Assembly (NCBI GenBank): GCA_029249445.1
Contig: JAQWHI010000003.1
Span: forward strand, 1-64,000
DNA: 64,000 nucleotides
Direction of reading: 5' to 3'
Origin: Crocinitomicaceae bacterium
GTDB lineage: Bacteria > Bacteroidota > Bacteroidia > Flavobacteriales_D > Crocinitomicaceae
Under the pieces are notes generated by a model. It made no database searches. It was not told the origin of the DNA and was given only the letters and a program-made list of their open reading frames with translations. A program made the translations under genes and the position numbers. This document shows, in pieces, positions 1 to 11,400 of this stretch. The number at the start of each line of letters is the position of its first letter. The stretch's first letter is position 1.

Positions 1-70
1 TTTTTTTAAAAACTTTTTAAAATATTTTTTATCCTCCTGATTTACTAATGCCTATCGTTATAAGCGGGGG

Positions 71-100
71 CAAAGATACACACTCTATTCCTATTAACAA
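71..100 (-). promoter_or_regulatory. Bacteroidetes-type promoter reading leftward out of the window
   Basis: Minus strand has TTG (98-100), a 19-nt spacer, then TATCTTTG (71-78), matching the TTTG/TTG...TAnnTTTG consensus. Same motif and spacing as the rpsL promoter at 37491-37520. Confidence 0.55.
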
Positions 101-279
101 GCAATACAAACAATGTTTTTTTTAAAATCAAATAAAAAAAACATAACTGACTGTAAAAGAGAACAAATCAAACGTGGTTTTTATTTATTCCCTTAACTGA
201 TAAATGAGCTCAAATGAAAAAAGTACCCTTTTTACAATATATTTATGGAAAACAAACTACCAACGCATCTTTCTTGTAA

Positions 280-855
280 ATGCTGAATAATAAAAGAAAC
301 AAATACAAAACACTTTCTGATGAAGCACTTCTTCGTTCTTATAAGGAGAAGCCGTCTTTAGAAATAATCGGGGAATACTATCAGCGTTATGGTCACCTTG
401 TTATGGGAACATCTATGAAATACCTCAAAAACAAATTTGACGCAGAAGATCTCGTAATGCATTTGTTCGAAAAACTTCCAAGTAAACTACACGACAACAA
501 CATCAATAGATTTAAACCTTGGTTGTATATGGTTACAAAAAATGAGTGTTTAATGCTACTTCGTAAAAAAGGTATCAAAACACTTGAACTTATGCGAGAG
601 CCGAAACAAACCAATGAACTAGAATTAAAAATTGAAAAAGAAACGCAGCTACTTATCTTAGAAAATGCTTTAGAAGAGCTCAAAGAGGAACAAAAGAACT
701 GCATCAAACTTTTTTATATCGAAAACAAGTCTTACCAGGAAATAGCGGACCTAACGCAATTGGATTTAAAAAAGGTGAAAAGTGCAATACAAAATGGCAA
801 ACGCAATTTGAAAATTAATTTAGAACACAACAATGAATTCAAGTCAATTCAATAA
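280..855 (+). CDS. RNA polymerase sigma factor, sigma-70 family (ECF-like)
   Basis: 191 aa; region 2-like FDAEDLVMHLFEKLP and region 4 HTH-like LKEEQKNCIKLFYIENKSYQEIADLTQLDLKKVKSAIQNGKRNLK. Confidence 0.85.
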   Translation: MLNNKRNKYKTLSDEALLRSYKEKPSLEIIGEYYQRYGHLVMGTSMKYLKNKFDAEDLVMHLFEKLPSKLHDNNINRFKPWLYMVTKNECLMLLRKKGIKTLELMREPKQTNELELKIEKETQLLILENALEELKEEQKNCIKLFYIENKSYQEIADLTQLDLKKVKSAIQNGKRNLKINLEHNNEFKSIQ

Positions 856-1909
856 AATGTTTGACTCAACGTCAAAGCTAAGTAGAGAGGATATTACTGC
901 TTACGGCAATACTACTGACGAAAGAGTAAAACATTCAATAGAACTAAATACATCGGATCCTTTTGAATCTGACGCTATGGATGGATGGGAGGAATTGTCT
1001 TATGACATATCAAAAATGAACTCCTTGGATAAAAAATTAACACCGACTACCCCTATTAAGTCCTTCATCATAGGTGGTACACTGGTTGCTTTAGTTGGTG
1101 TTGCACTATTTGTCCTAGCACCAAGTAATAAAACAAATAACCCTAAGACAGAAAAGGTCGAATTGACAGAACCTAAACCAATAAAAAATCAAGACCTTTC
1201 GAATAATACCGAAGGCATTAACACACCAGAGTTAATTGAACTTATGTCTCTTGCACCAAAAGAAAAACAAATTGAGATACAAACCATTCAAAATAATTTT
1301 CAAGAGCAAAAAGTAATCAAAGCACCTGAAAAATTAAAAATACTGCCTTTCAATCGAATAGAAAATAAATCTCAACCTTCCCTAAATCGATCGCATAAAA
1401 GAGCAAAAGAAATTTACATTTTCAATCTTAAACTTGTTGACTACAAAAAATACAGGTCCAGTTCTCGGATCAAACCAAATACTCCTGTTCTTACGGGAAC
1501 ACGTGCCAATAAAGAGCAGGAAGCAATGAAAAATACAGAGGAATCTGAAATCCGAATTGAGATTCCGTATACCACATATATCAATAAGGCATTAGAAGTT
1601 TTTTCTCTCGAGCAATACAAACTAGCATTAAAGAAATTTGAAAGCGTTCTATCGACATACCCCGACGATGCTAATGCAAACTTCTACGCTGGACTGTGCT
1701 TATTCAATCTAAGTGAATACAACAAAGCAATTGATGCATTTAGGAACTGTATTCTTGGACCATTCTCCAATTTTGATGAGGAATCACAATGGATGATTGC
1801 ACTGAGCTTACAGGAACTAGGTGAAGAACAACAAGCTGTTGTGCAGTTCAAAACAATCATTCAACAGGGCGGATTCTATAAAAAGCAAGCTGTTGAAAAA
1901 CTTAAATAG
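833..1909 (+). CDS. Membrane-anchored TPR protein, putative anti-sigma-like partner
   Basis: Overlaps the 3' end of the sigma gene. DPFESDAMDGWEEL motif, a single TM (SFIIGGTLVALVGVALFVL), C-terminal TPR repeats (YPDDANANFYAGLCLFNLSEYNKAIDAF). Confidence 0.7.
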   Translation: MNSSQFNKMFDSTSKLSREDITAYGNTTDERVKHSIELNTSDPFESDAMDGWEELSYDISKMNSLDKKLTPTTPIKSFIIGGTLVALVGVALFVLAPSNKTNNPKTEKVELTEPKPIKNQDLSNNTEGINTPELIELMSLAPKEKQIEIQTIQNNFQEQKVIKAPEKLKILPFNRIENKSQPSLNRSHKRAKEIYIFNLKLVDYKKYRSSSRIKPNTPVLTGTRANKEQEAMKNTEESEIRIEIPYTTYINKALEVFSLEQYKLALKKFESVLSTYPDDANANFYAGLCLFNLSEYNKAIDAFRNCILGPFSNFDEESQWMIALSLQELGEEQQAVVQFKTIIQQGGFYKKQAVEKLK

Positions 1910-1932
1910 TTTATTCGATTTACTGAATCGAT

Positions 1933-3090
1933 TTAAGTAAAGAACTTCTCATTGTTTTGCACCATTCTTCTTAATAGTGGACTTGGGCGATAGCGGTCTT
2001 CTCCATATTCTTGAAACATGACCTCCAATTTTTCTAAAACAACGTCCAAACCAATTTCATCACACCAGCTTAGCAGTCCTTTAGGATAATTCACTCCTTT
2101 CGTCATTGCAAGGTCAACATCCTCTTTTGAACCAATGTTCAAAAATACCGCATCAATGGCCTCATTAATTAGCATAATCAAAATACGATCTACAATTTGT
2201 CGACCAAGCTCATGATTTTCATTTGCCAATTGATTTTGAGCATCCTCAGAATAATCAAAATACCCACGGCCAGATTTTCTGCCAAAATACCCCGCTTCAA
2301 CATGGCGCTTTTGTGTAAACGACGGCTTGTATCGAGGGTCATAATAAAACGCCGAAAAAACAGTCTCTGTAACAGTATAATTTATATCATTCCCAATATA
2401 GTCCATTAATGTAAAAGGCCCCATTCGAAAACCACCAATAATGGTCATTGCCCAGTCTATTGTAGCAAAATCTGCCACACCCTCTTCATAAATACGCAAA
2501 GCCTCTCCATAAAAAGGCCGTGCAACTCTGTTCACTATAAATCCTGGAGTATCTTTACAAACTACTGTAATTTTTTTCCAATCATCGATTAAATCTCTTG
2601 CTTGTTTTAATGTAGTGCTCGACGTCTGAACTGCAGGAATAATCTCTACCAAAGGCATTAGAGGTGCCGGATTGAAAAAATGAATTCCGATCATTTTACT
2701 GGGATCTTCCAATACTGAACCAATTGATGCAATTGAAAGTGAACTTGTATTTGAGGCAAGAATACAACCTTTCGGCGTAATCTGCTCGAGTTGCGCAAAT
2801 ACCTTGGACTTTATTTCAAGGTTTTCAATGATTGCTTCGATAACAATCCCACATTTAGCGAAATCATGAATGTCTTGGCTGTAGTGAATATTAGATCGGG
2901 TATGGTTGGCCTGCTCCTGTGTAATTCGCTCTTTCTCAACGAGCCGATTCATTATCTTATCAAGTTGGTGCTTTGATTTGTTCAAAATCTGCTCATTCAA
3001 GTCAACGAGAACCACTTGATGCCCATTTTGGGCAGCAACTTGCACAATTCCTGACCCCATTGTTCCTCCTCCTAAAACTCCTACTTTCAT
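1933..3090 (-). CDS. paaH: 3-hydroxyacyl-CoA dehydrogenase (PaaH/HbdA-like)
   Basis: N-terminal Rossmann motif GVLGGGTMGSGI; IGIHFFNPAPLMPLVEII; DTPGFIVNRVARPFYGEA. Confidence 0.85.
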   Translation of the reverse strand: MKVGVLGGGTMGSGIVQVAAQNGHQVVLVDLNEQILNKSKHQLDKIMNRLVEKERITQEQANHTRSNIHYSQDIHDFAKCGIVIEAIIENLEIKSKVFAQLEQITPKGCILASNTSSLSIASIGSVLEDPSKMIGIHFFNPAPLMPLVEIIPAVQTSSTTLKQARDLIDDWKKITVVCKDTPGFIVNRVARPFYGEALRIYEEGVADFATIDWAMTIIGGFRMGPFTLMDYIGNDINYTVTETVFSAFYYDPRYKPSFTQKRHVEAGYFGRKSGRGYFDYSEDAQNQLANENHELGRQIVDRILIMLINEAIDAVFLNIGSKEDVDLAMTKGVNYPKGLLSWCDEIGLDVVLEKLEVMFQEYGEDRYRPSPLLRRMVQNNEKFFT

Positions 3091-3146
3091 CGAATTATCT
3101 GTTTGTCTTTGGTACTATTCTTTTGGTTAACCTTTTTATTGGAACG

Positions 3147-3165
3147 GAGGAGATGTAATCTCCTC
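3147..3165. other. Perfect 8-bp hairpin between the paaG-like and paaH-like genes
   Basis: GAGGAGAT-GTA-ATCTCCTC; no T-run, so not called as a terminator. Confidence 0.4.
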
Positions 3166-3170
3166 TCTTC

Positions 3171-3944
3171 TCAACGCCCTTTAAACTCCGGCATTCGTTT
3201 TTCCAAAAATGCTGCAACTCCTTCATTAAAATCATTGGTTTTTCCTGCTTCTGTCTGAAGCATCTGCTCAATATTTAGCTGAGCATCCAAATCATTATAC
3301 CAAGAAGCATTTACCGCTTTCTTTGTTAACCCAAGACCACGCGTTGGCATTTCAGCAATACGTGCTGCGAACTTCGTTACGGAGGCATCAAACAAATCAT
3401 CTTCTATAACTTTGTAAATCATATTCATTGCCTCAGCCTCTCTTGCGCTTATCTTATCGCCTGTCATCATCAATGCCATCGCTTTCTGCATTCCAACAAT
3501 CCGAGGTAAAAAAAATGTACCTCCAGAATCAGGAATCAGTCCGATTTTTGAGAATGCTTGAATAAAACTTGCACTTTCTTTAGCAAATGTGATGTCACAA
3601 GCCAGTGCAATATTCGCTCCTGCACCAGCTGCAACTCCATTTACAGCGGCAATAACAGGCTTTTCAATAGCTCGAATTTTACGGATGATCGGATTATAAT
3701 GTTCTTGAACAATTGTCTGCAGCTCAGGACCGTTTGAATCTGTTGCCTCTGCTAGATCCTGTCCTGCACAAAATGCTTTGCCCTGACCGGTGATTACTAT
3801 CGCTCTTACCTCATCATCTGAAGCACAATCTTCCAAAGCGTCTCGCAGCTGAAAAGCCATCGCTTTATTAAATGAGTTGAACACCTCTGGTCGATTCATC
3901 TTCAACTCACAAACACCATTTAATATTGTTCTTATTATTTCCAT
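3171..3944 (-). CDS. paaG: Enoyl-CoA hydratase/isomerase (PaaG-like)
   Basis: Crotonase motifs AFCAGQDL, NGVAAGAGANIALACDI, GLIPDSGGTFFLPR. Confidence 0.8.
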   Translation of the reverse strand: MEIIRTILNGVCELKMNRPEVFNSFNKAMAFQLRDALEDCASDDEVRAIVITGQGKAFCAGQDLAEATDSNGPELQTIVQEHYNPIIRKIRAIEKPVIAAVNGVAAGAGANIALACDITFAKESASFIQAFSKIGLIPDSGGTFFLPRIVGMQKAMALMMTGDKISAREAEAMNMIYKVIEDDLFDASVTKFAARIAEMPTRGLGLTKKAVNASWYNDLDAQLNIEQMLQTEAGKTNDFNEGVAAFLEKRMPEFKGR

Positions 3945-4054
3945 GCGAATATCTTGTTGTAGTCGCTAAGATAACTAGAATGTGGGAATTGAGATAAAAT
4001 TTAAATTTCCAGTAGAACAAACCAATCCTCGAATGGCACCATATTCACCACGAC

Positions 4055-5047
4055 TTAGGTCAAGAAACGATTGGCGCGTCTTTGGACTTCCTCCTTTAAT
4101 TCTAATGGCTCAATAACAGCTATATCTCCCCCATAGCTCATAATCTCTCGAATCAATTCTTCAGATATATTTACTTTAAGACAAAAAATAAAATGATCTT
4201 GATTCATTTCAACAACCTTTTGTGATGCATGAATTGGAAGTGAATCCAAATATTTGGCTGCAACAAGAGAAACTTTTAAGCGCACATCAGTGGGTGCAGT
4301 ATTTCCACTTGTTATTCCAACTGCGTGTTTGAAATAATTGTCGGGATCAAAGTCAATCGGCTGTGAAACTGTTTCCTTTAAAATTTCCAACCCTTCTATT
4401 CGATCAAGAGCGTATGTTATATAATCATTTTTTGAATCATCAAAAGAAATTAAATACCAGCGGTTTCGGTACTGTTTTAACAACAAGGGAGTCACCTTTC
4501 TTAGTTTCAGTTCCCCAGTGACAAAACTCGCATATTCAAATTGAATAAGCCGTTTTAATTTTATCGCTTCTAAAATTGATGTAAGATATTCATTTCCTCC
4601 ATCGGCAATCGTAGCCTCAAATTGAACAAATTGCTGAGAGTCTTGATCTTGAGATACAGCCAAATGATCAACAATTTTATCAATTGCGCTTCCAAACTGT
4701 CGAAACAAATCAACATCTTTGAATTGCATCAAAGTATGCGCTGCGAAGCTAATCGCCTCCATATCGTTATCTGTAAGTGGAATATCATTCAGAGTAAAAT
4801 CCTTGTCCTCGTAGAAGTATCCTTTCTCCAATTTACTATACTTGATTGGTGCGTCATGCTCCATTTTCATGGCATACATGTCCTTTTCAATAGTGGAATC
4901 ACAAATATGTGCGCCACCCGTACTTCCAAAGAGGGACTCTTCACAAGCCTCTCTTAAATCTCGTTTACTTGGGAAAGGCTTATATTGATTGCGAATGCAT
5001 TTATCAATAATGCGGTATCGGATCAGAGCATTTTTGATGTGAGGCAT
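4055..5047 (-). CDS. WYL-domain transcriptional regulator
   Basis: 330 aa; RLIQFEYASFVTGELKLRKVTPLLLKQYRNRWYLISFDDSKNDYITYALDRIEGLEIL is typical of a WYL domain. Confidence 0.85.
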   Translation of the reverse strand: MPHIKNALIRYRIIDKCIRNQYKPFPSKRDLREACEESLFGSTGGAHICDSTIEKDMYAMKMEHDAPIKYSKLEKGYFYEDKDFTLNDIPLTDNDMEAISFAAHTLMQFKDVDLFRQFGSAIDKIVDHLAVSQDQDSQQFVQFEATIADGGNEYLTSILEAIKLKRLIQFEYASFVTGELKLRKVTPLLLKQYRNRWYLISFDDSKNDYITYALDRIEGLEILKETVSQPIDFDPDNYFKHAVGITSGNTAPTDVRLKVSLVAAKYLDSLPIHASQKVVEMNQDHFIFCLKVNISEELIREIMSYGGDIAVIEPLELKEEVQRRANRFLT

Positions 5048-5056
5048 ACCTTTTAC

Positions 5057-6475
5057 TTAAGCAATTGTCTCCTTTTTTACGTAACCAAAGAGTTCATAAA
5101 ATTTAATTGCCTTTACTACTTCCTCCGGCACATCATCTTCCCAAATGGTAGTTCCAGCCTTTATTTTGGCCAAAACATCATCTGACATAATATGCAGTAA
5201 CTTTGGATTGTACGATTCAAACTCTGCCAATTTATTGTTCTCTTTCATATATTCAAGAAGACCATTTAGGTTTTCTGGGATGTTAAAATTGCTCAATGAA
5301 TAAATCTCACCTGTTTCAACATTTGTTGCCGGGTAGACGAACATCTTAACATTATGACCAAAACCACGTCCAAATGCCTCTAATAGACCGCCAGGGAGAT
5401 TGTCATAATACCGTTCATCAAAAATCGTTTGTAAGTTATAAACACCAACAATAACTCCCATTTTCTGCCCTCTTACAATGGTTGAAAGGTAATCAACCAT
5501 CTTGTAATGCTTTAAATAATTGGAAATCATTACCGTATAACCAAGTGTACCCAGTAACTCTGCACGATCCACAAAATCTTTATCAGATATTTTTCCATCT
5601 GCGGTCAAATCCTTTAGTGTTAACTCGAATATAAGACGCACATTTCCTTCATCAATACCCTCTTCTTTCAGGAATTGCTCTTTTCCCTTCTCGATCATAT
5701 CAATGTGAATTTTCGTAACAGGACGGAAACGACCTCTCATCAATAAAATATTCTTTTTGTAAAGCGCTGTTGCCGGTTGAAGTACATTTCCACTCAGATC
5801 AAACATCGTCGCATCAGTAATTCCTCGTTTCACGAGATTCAACGCAATGATACGATTGTCAACATCTTCAAAATCAGGACCTGAGACACGTAACATATCA
5901 ATTTCCATTTTATCTCGAGGCAGTCGCTGAACAATGCTAGTCAAAAACTCCTCAAAATCAGAAGAATGGAAATAACATGCATAAATTAGATTTACACCTA
6001 ATATTCCCAGTGCTTCTTGTTGTGCCTTATGGCTATTATCATGCATTTTTATGTGCAGAATAACATCATTCGGCAGGGCCTCGGGAGAAAGTTGAAAACG
6101 CATTCCAACCCATCCTTGGCCTTGATTCGTCTTGTGGTAATTCAGCGACTCAACCGTATTACAGAATGCGAAAAAACGAGACTCCTCGAATTTTTTTGGC
6201 AACCTAGATTTTAATGAATCGAACTCAATATCCAACATTGTCAACAATCGTTCTTCACAAACGTAACGTTGTGCCTCTCCATACATCGAATCGGATACTT
6301 TCATATCATATGCCGATTGTGTGTATGCTATAGTTCCGGAACTGCCTCCTGCTTTAAAAAAATTTGCAGCGACTTCTTGACCGGCGCCGATTTCAGCAAA
6401 GCAGCCGTATATGTCCGGCGTTAAATTGACTTTTAATGCTTTTTCTTCAGTTGTTAACCTTCTATCGTCTGTCAT
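5057..6475 (-). CDS. Conserved Bacteroidetes protein (family often annotated as nicotinate-nucleotide adenylyltransferase-like)
   Basis: 472 aa intact ORF; TEEKALKVNLTPDIYGCFAEIGAGQEVAANFFKAGGSSGTIAYTQSAYDMKVSDS matches a recalled conserved Bacteroidota family of uncertain function. Confidence 0.6.
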   Translation of the reverse strand: MTDDRRLTTEEKALKVNLTPDIYGCFAEIGAGQEVAANFFKAGGSSGTIAYTQSAYDMKVSDSMYGEAQRYVCEERLLTMLDIEFDSLKSRLPKKFEESRFFAFCNTVESLNYHKTNQGQGWVGMRFQLSPEALPNDVILHIKMHDNSHKAQQEALGILGVNLIYACYFHSSDFEEFLTSIVQRLPRDKMEIDMLRVSGPDFEDVDNRIIALNLVKRGITDATMFDLSGNVLQPATALYKKNILLMRGRFRPVTKIHIDMIEKGKEQFLKEEGIDEGNVRLIFELTLKDLTADGKISDKDFVDRAELLGTLGYTVMISNYLKHYKMVDYLSTIVRGQKMGVIVGVYNLQTIFDERYYDNLPGGLLEAFGRGFGHNVKMFVYPATNVETGEIYSLSNFNIPENLNGLLEYMKENNKLAEFESYNPKLLHIMSDDVLAKIKAGTTIWEDDVPEEVVKAIKFYELFGYVKKETIA

Positions 6476-6514
6476 AATTTGATTCTACTGGTGTAAAAAA
6501 ACACAATTTATTTA

Positions 6515-7585
6515 TCACTGCTCCTGAAAATCGGGATTATTAATAAATGACTGGTCAGAGAGTGTGAGTAAAAACTTCTTCAAAAGATCTATTTCAAAAG
6601 CATCCAGTTGCACGCCTCCTTGTCCTGCAAACTCTATGAGTGGGTCAATGGTTGGACTCATTTGAATTCCCGATGAATAATGCCCAATTACCTCATCAAG
6701 TGTTGAGAATCTTCCATCATGCATGTATGGGGCGGTAAACTCAATATTGCGAAGTGTAGGTACCTTAAATTTTCCATCATCATTTGGATTACCGGTAATA
6801 GCACCTCTTCCTTTGTCGATAAATGTGGCATCCAAACCATTATTGCTAAATTTTTGAACTTGCATTAATGGTCCATTATGACAATGGAAACAATCTGCAC
6901 CATTTAAACTTTTAAACAAATCATATCCTGCTAATTCATCGGGTGTAACGGTCTGATATATTGCTTGTTCTTCTTGCGACAGTGTGTAATTATATTCGTT
7001 TTTATACATCACATCATACTTCGATTTACCCGATATCATCGTACGTAAAAATTGTGCTATGGCCTTGGTAACCTTTAGCGAGTCAATACCTCTCTGACCA
7101 AAAGCTCGATAAAACATATTGCGATACTCTGCGGATGCATCTAATTTTGACACCGCATTGGGCCACGTTTCATGCATTTCAATTGGATTGGTTATAGGAT
7201 CGAGTATTTGATCCTCGAGAGTAGCTGCTCGACCATCCCAGAAAAAAAAGTTTTGCCATCCGAGATTGATTAAGGCCATTGAGTTTCTATTCCCTTGAAT
7301 TCCGTCAATTCCCGTTGAATATTGATTGGGATCAGAAAATGCGCTCGATGGAGCATGGCAATCACCACACGATTGGGTATTGTCACCGCTCAATTGTGAC
7401 TCATAAAACAATTTGCGGCCTAATGCAACACCTTCCACCGTCATTGGATTGTCATCAGGTATATTCATCATCGGAAAGTGAGAAGGTATTTCTAACTCGT
7501 ATGGTGTTGGGATGTATTTTACAGAATCTTTTTTACACGAAAAAAATGCAACAAGAAATAGAAATATGAAAAAAAAATATTTCAT
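6515..7585 (-). CDS. Di-heme cytochrome c peroxidase / MauG family (MbnH-like)
   Basis: Two CXXCH heme motifs (SCGDCH, DCFHCH); signal/lipobox-like N-terminus (FLVAFFSCKK); RNSMALINLGWQNFFFWDGRAATLEDQ; FKVPTLRNIEFTAPYMHDGRF. Confidence 0.88.
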   Translation of the reverse strand: MKYFFFIFLFLVAFFSCKKDSVKYIPTPYELEIPSHFPMMNIPDDNPMTVEGVALGRKLFYESQLSGDNTQSCGDCHAPSSAFSDPNQYSTGIDGIQGNRNSMALINLGWQNFFFWDGRAATLEDQILDPITNPIEMHETWPNAVSKLDASAEYRNMFYRAFGQRGIDSLKVTKAIAQFLRTMISGKSKYDVMYKNEYNYTLSQEEQAIYQTVTPDELAGYDLFKSLNGADCFHCHNGPLMQVQKFSNNGLDATFIDKGRGAITGNPNDDGKFKVPTLRNIEFTAPYMHDGRFSTLDEVIGHYSSGIQMSPTIDPLIEFAGQGGVQLDAFEIDLLKKFLLTLSDQSFINNPDFQEQ

Positions 7586-8362
7586 CTATAACATCATTAA
7601 AGCCTCTTTAAAATTCTGCATCACCTTTAATGTTAGAAACTCCTGACTTGGTGCCGAATGAGATGTGAATTCCGATTTCAAATCAATCGATTCATTTGTT
7701 CCCTGAAGAAATGCTTTCAAATCTAATTTCAGCTTTAACTCACTCAGATTATCTCCTTGATCTATCCAATCCAATCCTGTGAAATCAACCATTTGAAGAT
7801 TTTCATCCAACCCACAATGAAATACAAAATTGTGATTCAACTCCTGAATTGCATCTGGGATCGTATCTGTTTTACCCTCAATTTTAACAAAGATATACCC
7901 AGGGTTCCAATCCCAATGCATATCATTCGAGTTTGAAATATTCAACCAGCTTTCAGATGAAAATAAGGTTGGATCGCTATGATTTTGCTCCGAACCGACA
8001 CCCAAGTTTGCCTGTAGAGATGTAAATTTATTCTTCTCACCAAGAGTCTCAATGAGAAGCGTGCTGCGCTCTCTATAATCAAACAAAGCAGCATTTATCA
8101 ATGCGTTGGATTCATTTCGAATCTCATGCAAATAAAATTTCAAATCTGTAAATTTCACAAGGTAGCCCTCAGAGCTTGTGTATATCGAGTCGAGGAACAA
8201 ATCAGATGCTCCAAATTTTGGTTGAACTGAAATTCTAAGCGATGAAGGGGCAGGGGCATCAAATTCCGCCTCTACATCTTCACCACAAGAATATAGTGCG
8301 AATCCTAATGCCAAAAAGAGAATGATTGAAAGCTTACTCCTCATATTTCCAAATTTAATCAT
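7586..8362 (-). CDS. MbnP-family lipoprotein (likely start at internal Met, MRSKLSII)
   Basis: Lipobox ALYSC; KFTDLKFYLHEIR; conserved-looking NDMHWDWNPGYIFVKIEG; directly adjacent to the di-heme peroxidase. Confidence 0.75.
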   Translation of the reverse strand: MIKFGNMRSKLSIILFLALGFALYSCGEDVEAEFDAPAPSSLRISVQPKFGASDLFLDSIYTSSEGYLVKFTDLKFYLHEIRNESNALINAALFDYRERSTLLIETLGEKNKFTSLQANLGVGSEQNHSDPTLFSSESWLNISNSNDMHWDWNPGYIFVKIEGKTDTIPDAIQELNHNFVFHCGLDENLQMVDFTGLDWIDQGDNLSELKLKLDLKAFLQGTNESIDLKSEFTSHSAPSQEFLTLKVMQNFKEALMML

Positions 8363-8462
8363 AATGGACCTTTTAAACGTATTTTTCTAACCAATATTTG
8401 TACAGAATAACGGTTTTCAAAAAAATGAATACTAAATTTATGTCTACAACCCGGAAAACACT

Positions 8463-11400
8463 ATGTCGAACTCTGCTTTATATATTCTAAACGCATCAGC
8501 TGGTAGCGGTAAAACGTACCATTTAGTGAAAGAATACATCAAACTACTGATTCAAGGCAAAAACTCAACATCGACATTCTCAGGTGTCATAGCTATGACG
8601 TTTACAAACAAGGCAGCGTTGGAAATGAAAGAACGGATAATAGCTGCGCTCTATGAAATAAGTACAAACGACACCTCTAACCATAAGATTCAACTTTTAA
8701 TCCAAACACTCTCTAAAGAAATTGACGCTTCACATCAACAGGTCGTATCCCGATCTCAAAATGTGCTCGAATCAATTCTGCACCAATACGAGGACTTCAA
8801 TGTAATGACGATAGACAAATTTAACCTTCGACTTATAAAGTCGTTTGGATTAGAGCTTGATTTACCGGGGGAATTCGAAGTGATCATTGATGAAACAGAA
8901 CTCATTGAGGTTGTTGTTGATGACTTACTCGGTAAGCTCGGAGACAAAGAACATAAAATTCTCAGTGACTTATTGCTCGAATATGCAAAAAACAACCTAA
9001 ACGAGGGCAACAAATGGAATTTTAGAAAAAACTTGGTTGACTTTGGAGCCGTGTTGCGAAATGAAAAGAACAATGTTGCTATTGAACAACTTTTGGAACT
9101 CAATTTGAGCACAGATACATTCAAAGAACTCATTAGAGTGCGAAAACGCATTGAAACTAATTTTGAGGTACTCTCAAAAAACGTTCGTGAAAAAATTGAC
9201 GCACTGGACCCAAAATCACTTCCAGGTGGTAAGAATACCGTAAATGACATAAAAGCATTATCGAGTAAATCTGAGTTTCCGATTGAATCCGCTCTTATCA
9301 AAAAAAGATTGGCTGGAAATTTTGACAGATCAGATCATAAAACTGCGATTCCAGAAGAAATGAAAAATGCAATTACTGAATTGAACCAATTTTGGGAAAG
9401 TGAATTGTATGAGTTTGGAGCGCTGCAATTGTTTATGAAGAACTTCTTCAATATGGCATTGCTTCAATATATGGCAAAGGCATTGGAGGCGATCAAAAAA
9501 GAGGAGCAAATTGTTCGAATTTCAGAATTCAATCGATTAATCTCCGAATTAATACAGGGTGAAAATGCACCCTATATCTATGAGCGACTGGGTGTACGGT
9601 TTCAACACTTTCTCCTCGATGAGTTCCAAGACACTTCTCATTTACAATGGCTCAATCTTGTTCCTTTAATTCATAATTCAATCGGAGAAAATCTAAAAAA
9701 CCTTATCGTAGGTGACCCCAAACAGTCCATTTATCGATTTAAAAATGGAATTGCAGAACAATTCATTGAACTTCCAGGAATTTTTAACCCAGAAAAAAAC
9801 CCAAAAATCGAACAGAAATCTGCTTTTTTCCGACAAATGGGAAGAGTTTCAGAGCTGAAAAATAACTGGAGATCAAGTCCTTGTATTGTAAAATTCAATA
9901 ATGCTTTTTTTGAAGAACTCAAAACAAAAATGCCTTCGGACTCAGTTGACTTCTACAACTCAGTGCATCAAAACCCAATGGGAGAAATGAATGGGCGCAT
10001 TGAGATTCACTCAAAATTAATGGAAAAGGGTCAAGAAATTAACTCCGAAGATTTACTTCCAAGAATCATTGAATGGATTGAAGAATGCAAATCAGACGGA
10101 TTTAAACCTTCAGACATATGCATACTTGGAAGTGTGAACAAAGAATGCAATGTATGGGCAATTGGACTTAATAATGCAGGCTATCGGGTTGTTTCCGCTG
10201 ACTCACTCCTCATTCATTCGAATCTGAAAGTGCAACTCTCTATCGCATATTTAAAATGGCGCTTGCGCCCTTCAGGAGAGACTGAAAAGAAACGGTTTGC
10301 TGAATTGTATTTCAGAAATAACTCCAAGTCGTATAACGATTACAAAATATACATCAAGGAAAAAACATCTACCTCAGGAAAAAAATACCGGTATTTTGAT
10401 GAAAGTTCTTTCTTAAACGATCAATTCGGTGGATATTCCAATTTCTTCTTCAAGTTTGAGGATATTTATGATTTAATTCAAGGATTCTACAAAATTATTG
10501 GTTTCAATGAATTGGAAAATCCATACCTACATCACCTTGCGGAAATCACTTACGAATATGGCTTAAAAAAAGGTCCCAATTTAAAGGGTTTTTTGGAGGA
10601 TTACCAACGAAAAAAATCAAAAATTGCTGTTCAAATTCCAGAGGCTGAAGATGCTATAAAAATTATGACGATACATAAATCCAAAGGCTTAGAGTTTCCT
10701 GTTGTCATTCTGCCATCTCTAAACTTCAACTTAGATATAAAATCCAGCTTCTTTGTAGGTATCGATGATTACCTACTCTACAAAAAACCAACAAGCAGCG
10801 AAGTTCTAAAACCACTTATCGATCTACATACCAAAGAAAAAAACCAAATCATTACAGATAAAATAAATCTTTGCTATGTTGCAATGACACGACCCATAGA
10901 ACGTTTGTACATTCAAAATGACTTTGACAATTTAAAATTCGGAGGATATTTCCACAGTGCACTGAAATCGACCGGTTTGGCCTTAAATCGAAATGATGTG
11001 CTCAGCCTGGTGATCAATGATGGAAATAGGTCACACAAACAACAAAAAGTTGCATCAACTTCACTATTTGAACCCAAGATGGTATCCAATCGTTTGTGGT
11101 TTCCAGATATTGCTTTTCAAGACAATCCAGCACTAGCTACAAATGCATTTTTAAGCCCTGAGATGCAATTTGGTATTCAATTTCATTTAATGGCGAGTCG
11201 AATTAACTCAAAACATGAAATCGGATCAAAAATAGACGACGCTGTTTTGATGGGAGAAATTTCAACCATGAATAAAGAAGAAATTACTAAAGGTCTATTG
11301 CGCTTATTTGAAAATACAGAGTTTCAGAACCTACTGAACAACAGTACTAAAATATTGAATGAACAACCCATATTAATTGATGCTAAAAGTACGGTGCGAC

